Below, piece by piece: positions 24,225 through 34,885 of a stretch of 64,000 nucleotides of DNA; positions within the stretch are counted from its first letter, which is position 1; each line of letters starts with the position of its first letter. Source of the DNA: Deltaproteobacteria bacterium (GTDB lineage: Bacteria > Desulfobacterota > Desulfuromonadia > Geobacterales > Geobacteraceae). The DNA lies in NCBI GenBank assembly GCA_009668975.1, contig SBEG01000007.1, positions 124,001-188,000 of the forward strand, given 5' to 3'. The notes under the pieces are model-generated. The model saw only the letters and a list, made by a program, of their open reading frames with translations, did no database searches and was not told the DNA's origin. The position numbers were made by a program, and so were the translations under genes.

Positions 24225-26995
24225 GCTACCGCCTCAAGGCATTTCGGACAGATGGTCGGGTGCTCGGCGCTGGCGCCGATTGCTTCGTCGTAACACCAGC
24301 AGCGTTCGCATTTCGCTCCGGACGCTGCCGCTACCCGGATCTTGACCCCTTCCAGACTTTCCGCGGCAACGAACTCGCCCTGCAGATCCTCTGCCAGAGA
24401 CACTTTCGAAACGATGAAAATACTCTTCAGCTCGTTGGCGTATTCAGTGAGGAAAGACTGCAGTTCGGCCGGGGCGCTGAGGGTTACAGCGGCATCGAGG
24501 GAGTGGCCGATGATCTTCTGCACCCGGGCCATTTCCAGGGCCTTGGAGACTTCACCCCGTACCCGGATGATGCTATTCCAGCGCTCGTTGAGGCGGTCGT
24601 CGCGACATTCCGGCGTCAAGGCCGGAAATTCGGCCAGATGCACGCTGGCGCCGGTCTGTTTCGGCATGTGCCACCAGACTTCCTCCGCAGTAAAGGAAAG
24701 CACCGGAGCCATCAGCTTCACCAGAGAATCGAGGATTTGGTAGAGAGCGGTCTGGGCGCTGCGACGCTTCAGGGAGTCGCGACGGCTGGAGTAGAGGCGA
24801 TCCTTGAGGATATCCAGGTAGAAGGCACTCATCTCCACGCTGCAGAAGGCATTGATCGCCTGGTAGATGACGTGGAACTCCATGTCCTCGTAAGCTTTGA
24901 GAATTCGCTCCTTGAGCACCTCCAACTGGTGGAGGGCCCAGCGATCGATTTCGAGCATCCCGGCGACCGGCACCATTTCGCTGGCCGGGTCGAAGTCACT
25001 GATGTTGCCGAGGATATAGCGGCAGGTATTGCGGATGCGGCGATAAGCCTCGGAGACGCGGGTCAGGATTTCCTGGGAAATTCTGGTATCGTCCCGATAA
25101 TCCTGGGCAGCCACCCAGAGCCGAAGCACATCAGCACCGAATTTCTTGATGACATCCTCCGGCGCGGTCACGTTGCCGAGCGATTTGCTCATCTTGCGGC
25201 CGGCGCCGTCCAACACAAAGCCATGGGTGAGGACGCTCTTGTAGGGAGCCCGGTTGCGGGTGCCGACGCCCACCAGCAGTGAGGAGTGAAACCAGCCGCG
25301 ATGCTGGTCGCTCCCTTCCAGATAGAGATCCGCCGGAGAACTGAGGTTGTCGCGTGTTTCCAGAACCGCGGCATGGGAAACCCCGGAGTCGAACCAGACG
25401 TCGAGGATGTCCATCTCCTTTTCCAGCTTGTCGCTGCCGCAGAAGGGGCAGGTAAAGCCTTCCGGAAGCAGCTCCCGCGCTTCTCGCAGGTACCAGATAT
25501 CGGAACCGTGTTCACTGAAGAGATCGGCCACGTGACGCATGGCGATCGGATCGGCAATGGCCTCGCCGCAACTCTGGCAGAGGAATGCGGTAATCGGCAC
25601 CCCCCAGGAGCGCTGCCGTGAAATGCACCAGTCAGGACGCCCTTCCACCATGCCGTAGATCCGGTCGCGGCCCCAACGGGGAATCCAGGTAACCTTGTTG
25701 ATTTCCTCCAGAGCCTTGTCCCGCAGGCCGTTGGTCTCCATGCTGATGAACCACTGCTCGGTGGCCCGGAAGATGATCGGTTTTTTGCACCGCCAGCAGT
25801 GGGGATAGGAGTGGCTAATCTCACTGACGCCGAGGAGCATGCCGGTCTCGGTAAGCTTTTCGATGACGTTCTTGTTGGCCTCGAAGACCGCCTGGCCGGC
25901 GAAGAACTCGACGTTCTCGAGGAACCTGCCCCGATTGTCCACCGGGTTGTAGATGTCGAGACCATAGCGGAGCCCAACCACGTAGTCGTCCTGGCCGTGG
26001 CCGGGTGCCGTGTGCACACAGCCGGTGCCTGCCTCAAGGGTAACATGTTCGCCGAGCAGGATAATCGAGTCGCGCTCGTAGAAGGGGTGCCGGCAGTTTT
26101 TCTTCTCCAGAATCTCGCCTTTGAAGGTGGCGATCACCTCGCCGTCGACCCCGGTTCCCTTGCGGAAGGAATCGAGCAGGCCGGCGGCAACGATCAGCAC
26201 GCCGCTTGCGGTCTCCAGGGCCACGTAGTCGAATTCGGGATGGAGGCTGATCGCCAGGTTGGCCGGCAGGGTCCAGGGGGTGGTGGTCCAGATGACCAGG
26301 GCGGCATTCTTGCCGGACAGCTCAGGAACCTCGGCGGAAACGTCGTCCTTGAGGGGAAATTTCACAAAGATGGACGGCGAGCGGTGATCGGCATACTCCA
26401 CCTCGGCCTCGGCCAGGGCGGTAACGCAGGAGGAACACCAATGGACCGGCTTCTTGCCCTTGAAGAGTCCACCGTTGGCGGCGAATTCCGCCAATTCCCG
26501 GGCAGTGATCCCTTCATACTCGTAGTTCATGGTCAGGTAGGGATTTTCCCATTCGCCGAAGATGCCGAGCCGTTCGAATTCCTTGCTCTGCACCTCCACG
26601 AACTTGGCGGCATAATCTCGACAGAGCTGCCGCATCTCCGCCTTGGAGATCTGGTGTTTCTTCGAACCGAGATTCTTCTCCACCTGCAGTTCGATCGGCA
26701 GGCCGTGGCAATCCCAACCCGGCACATAGGGCGCCTCGAAGCCGCTCATCCGCTTGCTCTTGAGCACCACGTCCTTCAAAATTTTATTCAGGGAATGGCC
26801 GATGTGAATATGGCCGTTGGCGTAAGGAGGACCGTCATGGAGAATGTACTTCGGCTTGTCCCTGCCCGCTACGGTCAGCTGTTCGTAGAGGTCGATCTCC
26901 GCCCATTTGCCGAGTATTTCCACCTCTTTCTGGGTAAGATTGGCCTTCATGGGGAAGCCGGTCTCCGGCAGGTTCAATGTTTCTTTGTATTCCAT
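24221..26995 (-). CDS. ileS: Isoleucyl-tRNA synthetase
   Basis: Charges tRNA-Ile. 924 residues of class I type: HIGH motif in GPPYANGHIHIGHSLNKIL, editing domain in the middle, KMSKS in [12 protein letters not shown], and a C-terminal zinc site (CERCWCYDE and CPKCLEAVA). Domain order and length are standard for the bacterial type. It forms an operon with lspA. Upstream (26996-27185) there is no T-box, only an inverted heptad-like repeat pair. Confidence 0.96.
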   Translation of the reverse strand: MEYKETLNLPETGFPMKANLTQKEVEILGKWAEIDLYEQLTVAGRDKPKYILHDGPPYANGHIHIGHSLNKILKDVVLKSKRMSGFEAPYVPGWDCHGLPIELQVEKNLGSKKHQISKAEMRQLCRDYAAKFVEVQSKEFERLGIFGEWENPYLTMNYEYEGITARELAEFAANGGLFKGKKPVHWCSSCVTALAEAEVEYADHRSPSIFVKFPLKDDVSAEVPELSGKNAALVIWTTTPWTLPANLAISLHPEFDYVALETASGVLIVAAGLLDSFRKGTGVDGEVIATFKGEILEKKNCRHPFYERDSIILLGEHVTLEAGTGCVHTAPGHGQDDYVVGLRYGLDIYNPVDNRGRFLENVEFFAGQAVFEANKNVIEKLTETGMLLGVSEISHSYPHCWRCKKPIIFRATEQWFISMETNGLRDKALEEINKVTWIPRWGRDRIYGMVEGRPDWCISRQRSWGVPITAFLCQSCGEAIADPIAMRHVADLFSEHGSDIWYLREARELLPEGFTCPFCGSDKLEKEMDILDVWFDSGVSHAAVLETRDNLSSPADLYLEGSDQHRGWFHSSLLVGVGTRNRAPYKSVLTHGFVLDGAGRKMSKSLGNVTAPEDVIKKFGADVLRLWVAAQDYRDDTRISQEILTRVSEAYRRIRNTCRYILGNISDFDPASEMVPVAGMLEIDRWALHQLEVLKERILKAYEDMEFHVIYQAINAFCSVEMSAFYLDILKDRLYSSRRDSLKRRSAQTALYQILDSLVKLMAPVLSFTAEEVWWHMPKQTGASVHLAEFPALTPECRDDRLNERWNSIIRVRGEVSKALEMARVQKIIGHSLDAAVTLSAPAELQSFLTEYANELKSIFIVSKVSLAEDLQGEFVAAESLEGVKIRVAAASGAKCERCWCYDEAIGASAEHPTICPKCLEAVA

Positions 26996-27025
26996 GGTGT
27001 TCCTTCCAAGTAAGATTTATGTTTC

Positions 27026-27159
27026 AGGTTTCAGGTGTTAGGTCCATGCGTCTACTGCAAATTTCAGTCAGGATTCCAACCAGCAGAGGAACTCCGGAAA
27101 AAAACACATCCATCAGCCGAAAATGATATATCGCTTTGTTGCCTGACACCTGAAACCTG
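27026..27159. repeat. Inverted repeat pair of heptad type upstream of ileS
   Basis: CAGGTTTCAGGTGT (27026-27039) and ACACCTGAAACCTG (27146-27159) are perfect inverted arms. The left part shows 7-bp periodicity (TTTCAGG, TTTCAGG, TGTTAGG) like the other dispersed copies. Confidence 0.7.
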
Positions 27160-27185
27160 ACGCAATTTTTCTAGCATTACGTTTT

Positions 27186-28685
27186 TCAGTAGTTCACGGC
27201 AACAACCCGCGCCCGGATCACGCCAACCAGGACGGCCAGCGGCGCCAGGTCGCCGGGTGCATCGCCCTCCGCCAGCTTGATGTGGGTGGCATTGGCCGGG
27301 ACTTCGCCAAAGGTCGGGTCAACCGGCAGCCAGTAGCCAACGTAACTTTCGGCCCAGCTGTGATAGAGGAACCCTTTTCCCTCGACGTAGACCAGACCGG
27401 AAACGAAGCGGGTCGGAAGACCGGCGGCGCGGGCGAGAGACAGATACAACCTGGCATGGGATTGGCAGCTGCCGGTGCGTTTTTCCAGTGTTTCCAAGGG
27501 CGACTGGCTGTCGGTACTGCTTTCAGTAATGTTTTCCGCCACCCAGGATACCAGCTTCTCCACCATCTGCCGGGGGTCCTTGGTCGCGGCAAGGATTTCG
27601 TTCTTGCGCTGCACAATCCCGGGGTTGTCCGTGAGAATCCGATCAGTGGCTTCCAGATAGTTTTGCGGAACCGGGGACTCCACGGCCGACGGCGTACAGG
27701 CAGCCGGAGGTGTTCCGACGTCAACGGTGAACCGGACCAGAGTCCCTTCCAACCGTTCAGACTTTTGCACACTATCGGAAATGAGCGGCAGGTTTTCCGC
27801 GAAACCGGTGAGCTCCACCGTCAGGGAACGGAGAGTGGCCGGCTGTTCAAGCGGTTTGTCCAGCGGAACCCGGCCGAAGTCGAGGAGCAGATCTTTTTTG
27901 CTGAGGGCCGCTTCGGCGAGAAAGACACGCGCGTCGTCGGCCCTTTCCACCTTCGTTTCAATCCAGCCGTCGCGCACCGATTCCCGCAGGGTGTTGCCGG
28001 AAAAATCCACCCAGATGTCATTGTCCACGAACGGGTAGAGGTTGTTGCGCAGATGCAGCACCTCCTGGCCGTCAAGCGTCTCGAAACCAAGAGCGGTGAT
28101 ACGAACCTCTTTCAGTGCCACCGCTTCCGGGTCGAACATGGTAACGCGGAATTTTTTTCCGGCAGTCACCTTCTGCATAAGCGGATAGAGATTGAGCACT
28201 GCGGGCGGGTAGACACGACCCTTCAACGGCAAGGTCTTTACCCGGCGGTTTCCCTTGGTTTCGGTGGTTACGCTGAGGGCTTTCTCCCCGACCTGCCCGG
28301 TCAGGTTCATGGGACTGCCGTCGATGGTCTGGGAAACCTCGAATGATCGCAGGGACAGGTCCCGATTGACCTGATAGCGTTCCCGCGCCGAAGCTTCCCG
28401 GGAGAAACCGAAACCGGACATTTTTACCGAACTGTCACTCTCGACCAGGTATCCTTCCGGAGTCTCGTGTATTTTCAGATGGGCAAAACCGGTCCGTTCA
28501 TCGTTGAAATAGATGCCGAACCACCTCTCACCGACAGGCGGGCCGGTCAGGGGTGAAAGAGTCCGGGCAGAGACAGCAAGCGGTGCCAGCAATGACACCA
28601 GGACCAGGAAACAAAGCAGAACCGGTCCCAGCATTGCCGAAAGGAACGCAGAACCGCAGCGGGTTGTAAAGGTGAAGGAAGACAT
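27186..28685 (-). CDS. Secreted transglutaminase-like domain protein
   Basis: The ATG at 28685 gives 499 residues; the frame is open further upstream but without support. An N-terminal hydrophobic stretch (VLLCFLVLVSLLAPLAVSA) is a signal peptide, so the protein is periplasmic. The C-terminal part holds a transglutaminase/papain-like core: Cys in TGSCQSHARLYLS, His in LYHSWAESYVG, Asp in PVDPTFGE. Such proteins may act as peptidases on peptidoglycan or proteins; the substrate is unknown. It is a single gene, with a gene-free region upstream. Confidence 0.85.
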   Translation of the reverse strand: MSSFTFTTRCGSAFLSAMLGPVLLCFLVLVSLLAPLAVSARTLSPLTGPPVGERWFGIYFNDERTGFAHLKIHETPEGYLVESDSSVKMSGFGFSREASARERYQVNRDLSLRSFEVSQTIDGSPMNLTGQVGEKALSVTTETKGNRRVKTLPLKGRVYPPAVLNLYPLMQKVTAGKKFRVTMFDPEAVALKEVRITALGFETLDGQEVLHLRNNLYPFVDNDIWVDFSGNTLRESVRDGWIETKVERADDARVFLAEAALSKKDLLLDFGRVPLDKPLEQPATLRSLTVELTGFAENLPLISDSVQKSERLEGTLVRFTVDVGTPPAACTPSAVESPVPQNYLEATDRILTDNPGIVQRKNEILAATKDPRQMVEKLVSWVAENITESSTDSQSPLETLEKRTGSCQSHARLYLSLARAAGLPTRFVSGLVYVEGKGFLYHSWAESYVGYWLPVDPTFGEVPANATHIKLAEGDAPGDLAPLAVLVGVIRARVVAVNY

Positions 28686-28857
28686 GGACTCACTCGTGGA
28701 AAACTGGACCAAAACGTAAAAAAGCCCGCAAAGGCGCGAAAAAAATAAAATTCCCGGGGAAGTACATTGTCTTCTTTTGGGAACTTGTGCGCATTTTATA
28801 TCACAAAAAGCGAAGGAGTGGCAACCGAAGAAAAATATCTCCGGAGGAGAAAAACCC

Positions 28858-28966
28858 TTGTCAAACAATTACATCGTTATTATACTATATATAGAAGTTG
28901 CGGGAGTCGAAAGACTTCCTTTATGCCCTAGTTGACCTACCCTCCTGGTCACTAGGGTGTTTTTTT
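28858..28966 (+). ncRNA. Candidate small RNA (~74 nt) with promoter and terminator
   Basis: A near-consensus sigma-70 promoter (TTGTCA at 28858, 17-bp spacer, TATACT at 28881) is followed by about 74 bases without a reading frame. They contain a first hairpin with a GAAA tetraloop (GGGAGTC/GACTTCC, 28902-28919) and then an intrinsic terminator (CCCTAGTTGACC with GGTCACTAGGG, then seven Ts to 28966). This is the layout of a free-standing sRNA. It could also be an attenuated leader for the RHH gene at 29254. I do not recognise the family. Confidence 0.6.
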
Positions 28967-29171
28967 GCCGGAATAGAAAATACGTTCGTCAATGAAGCAC
29001 CGCTGCTGCCATACTCCCGTTATGGAGTGCGGAAATTGTGCAGTTTTGCAAAAAATGCGTGCCAGAGTTGGCACACCAGTCTGCCGGCAATAAATGATTT
29101 TTTTATTGAAAATATGCGGTAAATCCCCTTGCATTGCGACCTTTCGGCACTCATGTCCCCAAATCGAACAT

Positions 29172-29187
29172 TGGCATGGATATAGCA
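29172..29187 (+). promoter_or_regulatory. Sigma-54-like promoter upstream of the RHH gene
   Basis: TGGCATGGATATAGCA fits the TGGCACG-N4-TTGCA consensus with two mismatches and correct GG-to-GC spacing. It lies 67 bp before the start codon of the RHH gene. Confidence 0.4.
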
Positions 29188-29253
29188 TTAAAACAGTGTT
29201 CGTTTATCAATAATGAAAACTGGAATGCTCGAAACCCGGAGGAGGAAGCGAAG

Positions 29254-29439
29254 ATGGGGAGAATGCGAGAACACCCTCGTTATAATGTCATTTCCATGAG
29301 AATAAGCGATGAAGAGCGTGACATGCTCCAGGAAATCATGGAGACCACCGAAAAAAGCATGTCCGACATCATGCGGGAAGCCATGGAACTCTTCAAGAGC
29401 AAGTGGACCAATCCTCAAGTAGAAAACAAAGCTGCCTGA
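29254..29439 (+). CDS. Ribbon-helix-helix (CopG-like) DNA-binding protein
   Basis: A 61-residue protein; the ATG at 29254 is chosen because GGAGGAGG lies just upstream. The core YNVISMRISDEERDMLQEIM (a strand, then a helix) followed by SMSDIMREAMELF is the RHH fold. RHH proteins bind DNA as dimers and often regulate their own gene or act as antitoxins. No toxin gene is adjacent, so it is more likely a free regulator. It may be controlled by the sigma-54-like promoter upstream and is closed by a terminator at 29456. Confidence 0.75.
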   Translation: MGRMREHPRYNVISMRISDEERDMLQEIMETTEKSMSDIMREAMELFKSKWTNPQVENKAA

Positions 29440-29455
29440 CGGATGCCCCTTACAT

Positions 29456-29489
29456 AAAAAGAAGGGCCAAAAAATGACCCCTCTTTTTT
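29456..29489 (+). terminator. Rho-independent terminator after the RHH gene
   Basis: AAAAAGAAGGG pairs with CCCCTCTTTTTT around an A-rich loop, ending in six Ts. The rest of the gap up to cysS (29490-29765) holds no recognisable gene; a small inverted repeat AGCGAAC/GTTCGCT lies close to the cysS stop. Confidence 0.65.
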
Positions 29490-29765
29490 GGCTGCGCTAA
29501 AAATTTGAAAAAAGAATCTTGTTGTAGATTACAGCTGCCAGGGAAAAAAGTGCTCAATGGTTCATGGCCAATTGAGCAGTAGAGCTTTCTTTTGCCTTAT
29601 GCACAAGGGGATCAACAGTCTGCGTGACGGCCGCAAAGATTCCCTCGCCGGCAATCGATGTGACAAGCTGAGCTTTGTCACGCCTTCTTTGTTTGTCTTC
29701 CAACGATTCAGAACGCCAAACTCATCACCTGTTGCACCACGTGAGCAGCGAACCCCACATGTTCG

Positions 29766-31247
29766 CTACTTGATCCTCCAGACCGTTCCTGCGGCAGAAT
29801 CCAGCAGTACGATATTTTTGGCGAGAAGCTCATCACGAATTTCGTCGCCGCGGGCAAAGTCACGGGATTTCCGGGCTGCCGTCCGTTCCTCGATAAGCCC
29901 TTCAATTTCCTCTCGCGAAATACCAAGCTCCTCAAGTTTCCGCTCCCGGGCATTTTCCAGGTAGACCTCCGGCCGGGTTCGGAATATGCCGAGAACCTCT
30001 CCTGCTTCATCCAGGACGTTTCGCGCCTTGGCCAGAAGAGTCTTGAGATCGGCGGATATTTTGCCGCTCTCGGCAAGCGCCCGGTTGATGGAACGCACCA
30101 GGTCAAAGATGTGCCCCAGTACCTGGGCGGTATTGAAATCGTCATCCATAGCCTCGCGGAAGCGGCCGGAGAAATTCTCGACTTTTTCCAGCAACTCCTG
30201 TTCAGCTTCTTTCAGATTTGCCGCCTTGAGCGCAACCTGCCCGCCTGAGGCTCCGCCGGTTATTTCATCGATTCGTGCCAGGGCCGAATAAATCCGGTCG
30301 AGACCGGCTTCGGCCTCCTTGACATTCTGATCGGAAAAATCGAGCGGCGAACGATAATGGGCCGTGACGAGAAAGAAACGCAGGGCCTCGGCATCGTACC
30401 TTTCCAATACCTCCTTGATGGTAAAGAAGTTGCCGAGCGACTTGCTCATTTTTTCCGAGTTTATATTGACGAAACCGTTATGGAGCCAGTACTTGACGAA
30501 GGGCCGGCCGGTGGCCGCCTCGGACTGGGCTATCTCGTTTTCGTGATGGGGAAAAACCAGGTCTTTGCCGCCGCCATGGATGTCGATGGTTTCACCGAGG
30601 AAACGCATGCTCATGGCCGAACACTCGATATGCCAGCCCGGCCGCCCCTTGCCCCAGGGAGAATCCCAGGAGGGCTCTCCCGGCTTGGCCTCTTTCCAGA
30701 GCACGAAATCCATCGGATGAGATTTCCGCTCATCCACTTCGATACGGGCTCCGGCCTTCATGTCGTCCAGGTTTCTCTTGGAAAGTTTCAGGTAGTCCTG
30801 GTAGGTTTCCACGTTAAAATAGACATCCCCACCGGCTGGATAGGCAAAGCCCTTGTCCACCAGGGTCTGGACGATCCGGATAATATCATCGATATGCTCC
30901 GTTGCCCGCGGCTGGCAGGTGGGGACGGCCACGCCGAGTTGTGCCATATCGCGGTCGAATTCGGCGATGAAACGTTCAGTGATCTCCCGGAAATCCACCC
31001 CTTCGCGGTTGGCACGATTGATGATCTTGTCGTCCACATCGGTATAGTTGCGGACATAGGTCACCTCATAGCCGCTGTGCCGCAGATAGCGATAGATAAC
31101 ATCGAAGACCACGTTGGCACGGGCATGACCGATGTGGCAATGATCGTAAACCGTGACTCCGCAAACATACATGGAAACCTTGCCCGGCACCTGAGGAACG
31201 AATTCCTCCTTTTTGCCGGCAAGGGTATTGTAAACGCGTAATGGCAT
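29766..31247 (-). CDS. cysS: Cysteinyl-tRNA synthetase
   Basis: Charges tRNA-Cys. 493 residues: zinc ligand and HIGH motif in [39 protein letters not shown] in the middle and KMSKS in [10 protein letters not shown]. Length and order are normal. It is the last gene of the minus-strand group ispD-ispF-glnS-cysS. Two heptad-repeat copies lie between glnS and cysS, so they may be separately transcribed. Confidence 0.96.
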   Translation of the reverse strand: MPLRVYNTLAGKKEEFVPQVPGKVSMYVCGVTVYDHCHIGHARANVVFDVIYRYLRHSGYEVTYVRNYTDVDDKIINRANREGVDFREITERFIAEFDRDMAQLGVAVPTCQPRATEHIDDIIRIVQTLVDKGFAYPAGGDVYFNVETYQDYLKLSKRNLDDMKAGARIEVDERKSHPMDFVLWKEAKPGEPSWDSPWGKGRPGWHIECSAMSMRFLGETIDIHGGGKDLVFPHHENEIAQSEAATGRPFVKYWLHNGFVNINSEKMSKSLGNFFTIKEVLERYDAEALRFFLVTAHYRSPLDFSDQNVKEAEAGLDRIYSALARIDEITGGASGGQVALKAANLKEAEQELLEKVENFSGRFREAMDDDFNTAQVLGHIFDLVRSINRALAESGKISADLKTLLAKARNVLDEAGEVLGIFRTRPEVYLENARERKLEELGISREEIEGLIEERTAARKSRDFARGDEIRDELLAKNIVLLDSAAGTVWRIK

Positions 31248-31397
31248 GTAAAACCCCTCTCTGAAAATCAGTTTTGAGATTTTAGTTTTGAGTGTTGAGG
31301 TAAAACCGCAACGTTCAAGGAGCGAGGATCGAGGAACAAGGTTAAAAACGTTTTCCCAACCAAAAACTAAAAACCATAAACCGAGTTATCTACTGAA

Positions 31398-33113
31398 TTA
31401 TTTCTTGCTCCACGAATCACGCAGGGTGACGATCCGGCTGAAGACCGGCGCATCCGGCTTCGAATCCACCGAATCGGCGATGAAGTAGCCCTGACGCTCG
31501 AACTGGAAACTGTCTCCCGGCTTGGCTTCGAGGAGGCTCGGCTCCAGACGGCAACCGGAGAGTGTCTTCAGCGAATCCGCATTGAGGAAGGTCTTCCAGT
31601 CCGGCCCCTCTTTGTCACTGCCCGGCTGCGGCACGGTGAAGAGCCGGTCATAGAGCCGCACCTCGGCGGCAACTGAATGGTCCGCCGAAACCCAGTGGAT
31701 GGTCCCCTTGATCTTGCGGCCGTCGGCTGCGCTGCCGCCGCGGGAATCGGGATCATAGCTGCAGCGGACTTCGAGGATCTCGCCGGATGCTTCATCTTTT
31801 ACCACGCCGGTACACTTGACGATGTAGGCGTAGCGCAGGCGAACTTCCCTGCCGGGGGCCAGGCGAAAGAAACCCTTGGGCGGATCTTCGAGGAAGTCGT
31901 CCCGCTCGATGAAAATCTCCCGGGAGAAGGGAACCGTACGGGTGCCCATCGCGGGTTCATTCGGATGATTCAGAGCCTCGAACTCATCACGTGCATCCTC
32001 GGGATAATTTTCAATCACCACCCGCAAGGGATCGATAACAGCCATGGCCCGAGGCGCCTTCTCGTTCAGGTCTTCCCGCACGCAATCCTCGAGGATCCCC
32101 ATCTCGATCCAGCTGTCGTTCTTGCCGACTCCGATACGTTCGCAGAAATTCCGGATCGACGCCGGCGTGTAGCCGCGCCGCTGCATCCCCACCAGAGTCG
32201 GCATGCGCGGATCGTCCCAGCCGCTCACGTAGCGGTCGCGCACCAGTTCCAGAAGCTTGCGCTTGCTCATTACGGTATAGGTAAGATTGAGACGGGCAAA
32301 CTCGTACTGGCGAGGAGCATAAATCCCGAGCGCCTCGAGGAACCAATCATAGAGCGGCCGGTGATCCTGGAATTCCAGGGTGCAGATGGAATGGGTGATC
32401 CCCTCGATGGAGTCCGACTGCCCGTGGGCATAATCATACATGGGGTAAATACACCAGTCGTCACCGGTATGGGGATGCGTGGAATGGAGGATCCGGTACA
32501 TGACCGGGTCCCGCAGGTTCATGTTGGGCGAAGCCATATCGATCTTGGCCCTGAGCACCCGGGAACCATCGGGAAACTCACCGGCCCGCATCCGTTGGAA
32601 AAGGTCGAGGTTTTCTTCGCTGGTCCGGTTGCGGAAGGGGCTTTCCGTGCCCGCTTCGGTCAGGGTACCGCGGGTCTCACGGATCTGGTCGGCCGTCTGG
32701 TCATCCACGTAGGCCTTGCCCTTTTTGATCAGCTCTTCTGCCCACTGGTAGAGCTGGCCGAAATAATCCGAAGCGTGATAGAGATGCTCGCCCCAGTCGA
32801 AACCGAGCCAACGGACACTGTCCTTGATGGTTTCGCTAAATTCCACATCTTCCTTGGTGGGATTGGTGTCATCGAGCCGCAGGTGGCAGCGTCCGGCATA
32901 GTCGCGAGCCAGGCCGAAATTGAGGCAGATGGACTTGGCGTGGCCGATATGGAGATAGCCGTTCGGCTCTGGCGGAAAACGGGTGACGATGGTCCGGTGT
33001 TTTCCGCTGCGCAGGTCCTCATCGATGATGTTACGGATAAAATTCGTGGGAGCGGCGGAATCGACCGCGACCGTTTCCTGCACCTTTTCACTGTCTTGTG
33101 TCGCTGTGGTCAT
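31398..33113 (-). CDS. glnS: Glutaminyl-tRNA synthetase
   Basis: Charges tRNA-Gln directly. 571 residues: class I HIGH motif in [32 protein letters not shown], and the KMSKS-equivalent [12 protein letters not shown], followed by the two beta-barrel anticodon-binding domains, as in E. coli GlnRS. Many bacteria lack GlnRS and use the Glu-tRNA amidotransferase instead, so its presence is informative. It lies 24 bp downstream of ispF. Confidence 0.96.
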   Translation of the reverse strand: MTTATQDSEKVQETVAVDSAAPTNFIRNIIDEDLRSGKHRTIVTRFPPEPNGYLHIGHAKSICLNFGLARDYAGRCHLRLDDTNPTKEDVEFSETIKDSVRWLGFDWGEHLYHASDYFGQLYQWAEELIKKGKAYVDDQTADQIRETRGTLTEAGTESPFRNRTSEENLDLFQRMRAGEFPDGSRVLRAKIDMASPNMNLRDPVMYRILHSTHPHTGDDWCIYPMYDYAHGQSDSIEGITHSICTLEFQDHRPLYDWFLEALGIYAPRQYEFARLNLTYTVMSKRKLLELVRDRYVSGWDDPRMPTLVGMQRRGYTPASIRNFCERIGVGKNDSWIEMGILEDCVREDLNEKAPRAMAVIDPLRVVIENYPEDARDEFEALNHPNEPAMGTRTVPFSREIFIERDDFLEDPPKGFFRLAPGREVRLRYAYIVKCTGVVKDEASGEILEVRCSYDPDSRGGSAADGRKIKGTIHWVSADHSVAAEVRLYDRLFTVPQPGSDKEGPDWKTFLNADSLKTLSGCRLEPSLLEAKPGDSFQFERQGYFIADSVDSKPDAPVFSRIVTLRDSWSKK

Positions 33114-33137
33114 ATGGTTTCCTCAATGTGGATAAAT

Positions 33138-33614
33138 TCAGAATTTTTCTTCAAGCAGCGCAACGGAGTAGCTGGCGATCCCCTCGCCGCGCCCGGCAAA
33201 ACCGAGTTGCTCAGTGGTAGTAGCCTTCACGTTGACCCGCCCCAGCTCACAGCCGAGCGCCTCGGCGATCTTCACCCGCATCTCCGGGATATAGGACGCC
33301 AGCTTCGGGCGCTGGGCAACGATAGTGGCATCCACATTTCCGATCCGGTAGCCCTTGTCGTCCGCAAGGGACATGACATGCCGGAGGAGCGTTATACTGC
33401 AGGCCCCCTTGTAGGCCGGGTCGGTATCGGGAAAATGTTTGCCGATGTCGCCCTCGCCGATGGCGCCGAGGATGGCGTCGGAAATCGCATGGAGCAGCAC
33501 GTCGGCATCGGAATGGCCCAAAAGCCCCTTTTCATAGGGGATCTCCACCCCACCGAGGATAAGTTTTCTTTCCGCCACCAGTTGGTGAACATCATAGCCG
33601 TGACCGATTCGCAT
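33138..33614 (-). CDS. ispF: 2-C-methyl-D-erythritol 2,4-cyclodiphosphate synthase
   Basis: Fifth step of the MEP isoprenoid pathway. 158 residues: [12 protein letters not shown] (metal-binding D-x-H), [20 protein letters not shown] and [17 protein letters not shown] are all conserved. It follows ispD, the usual partner, but 213 bp apart; that spacer holds an inverted repeat (TATCCACAGATTTCA and its complement at 33658 and 33807). Confidence 0.96.
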   Translation of the reverse strand: MRIGHGYDVHQLVAERKLILGGVEIPYEKGLLGHSDADVLLHAISDAILGAIGEGDIGKHFPDTDPAYKGACSITLLRHVMSLADDKGYRIGNVDATIVAQRPKLASYIPEMRVKIAEALGCELGRVNVKATTTEQLGFAGRGEGIASYSVALLEEKF

Positions 33615-33827
33615 TGCTCTTACCTTTCTTTATGCTTAAGCTGCGGACAAAAATCTCTATCCACAGATTTCAGCAATTTGACGGTTTTACAAAAAACACC
33701 CCAGGATTTCATGGACTTCCATGGCCGCGCCGATGATTGCATGGGTCTGAATGTCTCTCTCTTGTTAAAGATTCAAAACAATACCATCTCGTAATCCTGT
33801 AATCGGTGAAATCTGTGGATATATTCT

Positions 33828-34526
33828 CTAGCCGTTATCCGCCTTTTTCAAAAAAGCCTCCGCCAGGACCAGATCCTCCGGCGTGGTGATCTTGAAGTTC
33901 CCATAAACTCCCGGCACGATCCGGACCTTTTTCCCGAGTCGCTCCACCAGGGAGGCGTCGTCAGTACCGAGCCAGCATTCGGCGTCGGCCTGCTCGTAAG
34001 CCTCACGGATAACACCGTAGCGGAAGGTCTGGGGCGTCTGGGCCAGCCAGAGGGCCTCACGAGGCGGCGTCTCGACAACCACCCCATCCTTCACGACCTT
34101 CACGGTGTCCTTGACCGGCACCGCCACCAGCGCTCCATCATGGCTTCGCGCCATCGCCACGGAGCTTTCGATAACAGAGAGCGGAATAAAGGGACGCACC
34201 CCGTCATGGATGATGACCGGGTCAGCGTCCCCGGCCTGCTCCACGGCGCGCAAGCCGTTCAGGACGGAGTGCTGGCGCTCGCTGCCGCCGGCCACGATCC
34301 GGCGAACCTTGGCAAAGCCGAAACGCTCCACCACGTTCTCCCGGCAGTAGGAGATTTCATCCTCCGGGATAATCAGGTAAATATCGTCCACAAAGGGAGC
34401 AGACTCGAAAACGGCCAGGGTATGCGCCAGAATCGGCCGATCGCCGAGCTGCAGGTACTGTTTATTCATCCCGGCGGCCATCCGTTTTCCCATGCCGGCC
34501 GCGGGAATAAGGGCTATCACCCGCAT
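33828..34526 (-). CDS. ispD: 2-C-methyl-D-erythritol 4-phosphate cytidylyltransferase
   Basis: Third step of the MEP pathway, adding CMP to MEP. 232 residues: the nucleotide-binding [35 protein letters not shown] and [11 protein letters not shown] are the expected motifs. It is the first gene of the ispD-ispF-glnS-cysS group. Upstream is a 359-bp gap. Confidence 0.95.
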   Translation of the reverse strand: MRVIALIPAAGMGKRMAAGMNKQYLQLGDRPILAHTLAVFESAPFVDDIYLIIPEDEISYCRENVVERFGFAKVRRIVAGGSERQHSVLNGLRAVEQAGDADPVIIHDGVRPFIPLSVIESSVAMARSHDGALVAVPVKDTVKVVKDGVVVETPPREALWLAQTPQTFRYGVIREAYEQADAECWLGTDDASLVERLGKKVRIVPGVYGNFKITTPEDLVLAEAFLKKADNG

Positions 34527-34885
34527 GTCGCTACCCCTAACAACCTGGTTATTAGTTTTTGGTTTATGGTTACAGACTACAGGCCGGAACTCGAAACTTT
34601 GTCCTGAATCCGCTTCGTTTCCTGATTTTCGGAATTTTCAATAATAAACTCAGGCCCTTTTAGCGGTCAATGAAAAAGTTTCAGAAGAACTTCGCAGTTC
34701 TTAATAATGGAGGTGGAAAACCGGTTCAATGAGCCAGGTGATCATTCATGATTGATGGTAAAAGAAAAGGCTGAAGGGGAAGCGAATGGGTAGTAACGGC
34801 AGCTAAAAGAGAACGGCGACAAGGAGCTTGCCGGATAGATTTTACAACAACGGACGGAGCCATTACGAGAAGAAAACTATTAACT
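34527..34885. other. Intergenic region between ispD and the polysaccharide locus
   Basis: Holds a short heptad-repeat copy (about 34540-34560) and then AT-rich sequence without a coding signal or clear hairpin. It separates two minus-strand units. Confidence 0.4.

Noticed and set aside
26996..27185. T-box leader expected before ileS
   Set aside because: No T-box motif or terminator pair found; only heptad-type inverted repeats.
29041..29090. Second sigma-54-like match (TTGGCACACCAGTCTGCC)
   Set aside because: The distance between the GG and GC elements is one base too long.
28898..29122. 74-residue open frame across the sRNA candidate
   Set aside because: It runs through the terminator hairpin and has no ribosome-binding site; the RNA interpretation explains the region better.
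33655..33670. DnaA-box-like TATCCACA
   Set aside because: A mismatch to the consensus, a single isolated pair, and no replication genes or origin-like features nearby.
31677..33794. 705-residue frame antisense to glnS and ispF
   Set aside because: Same reason: it is an antisense shadow of two well-identified genes.
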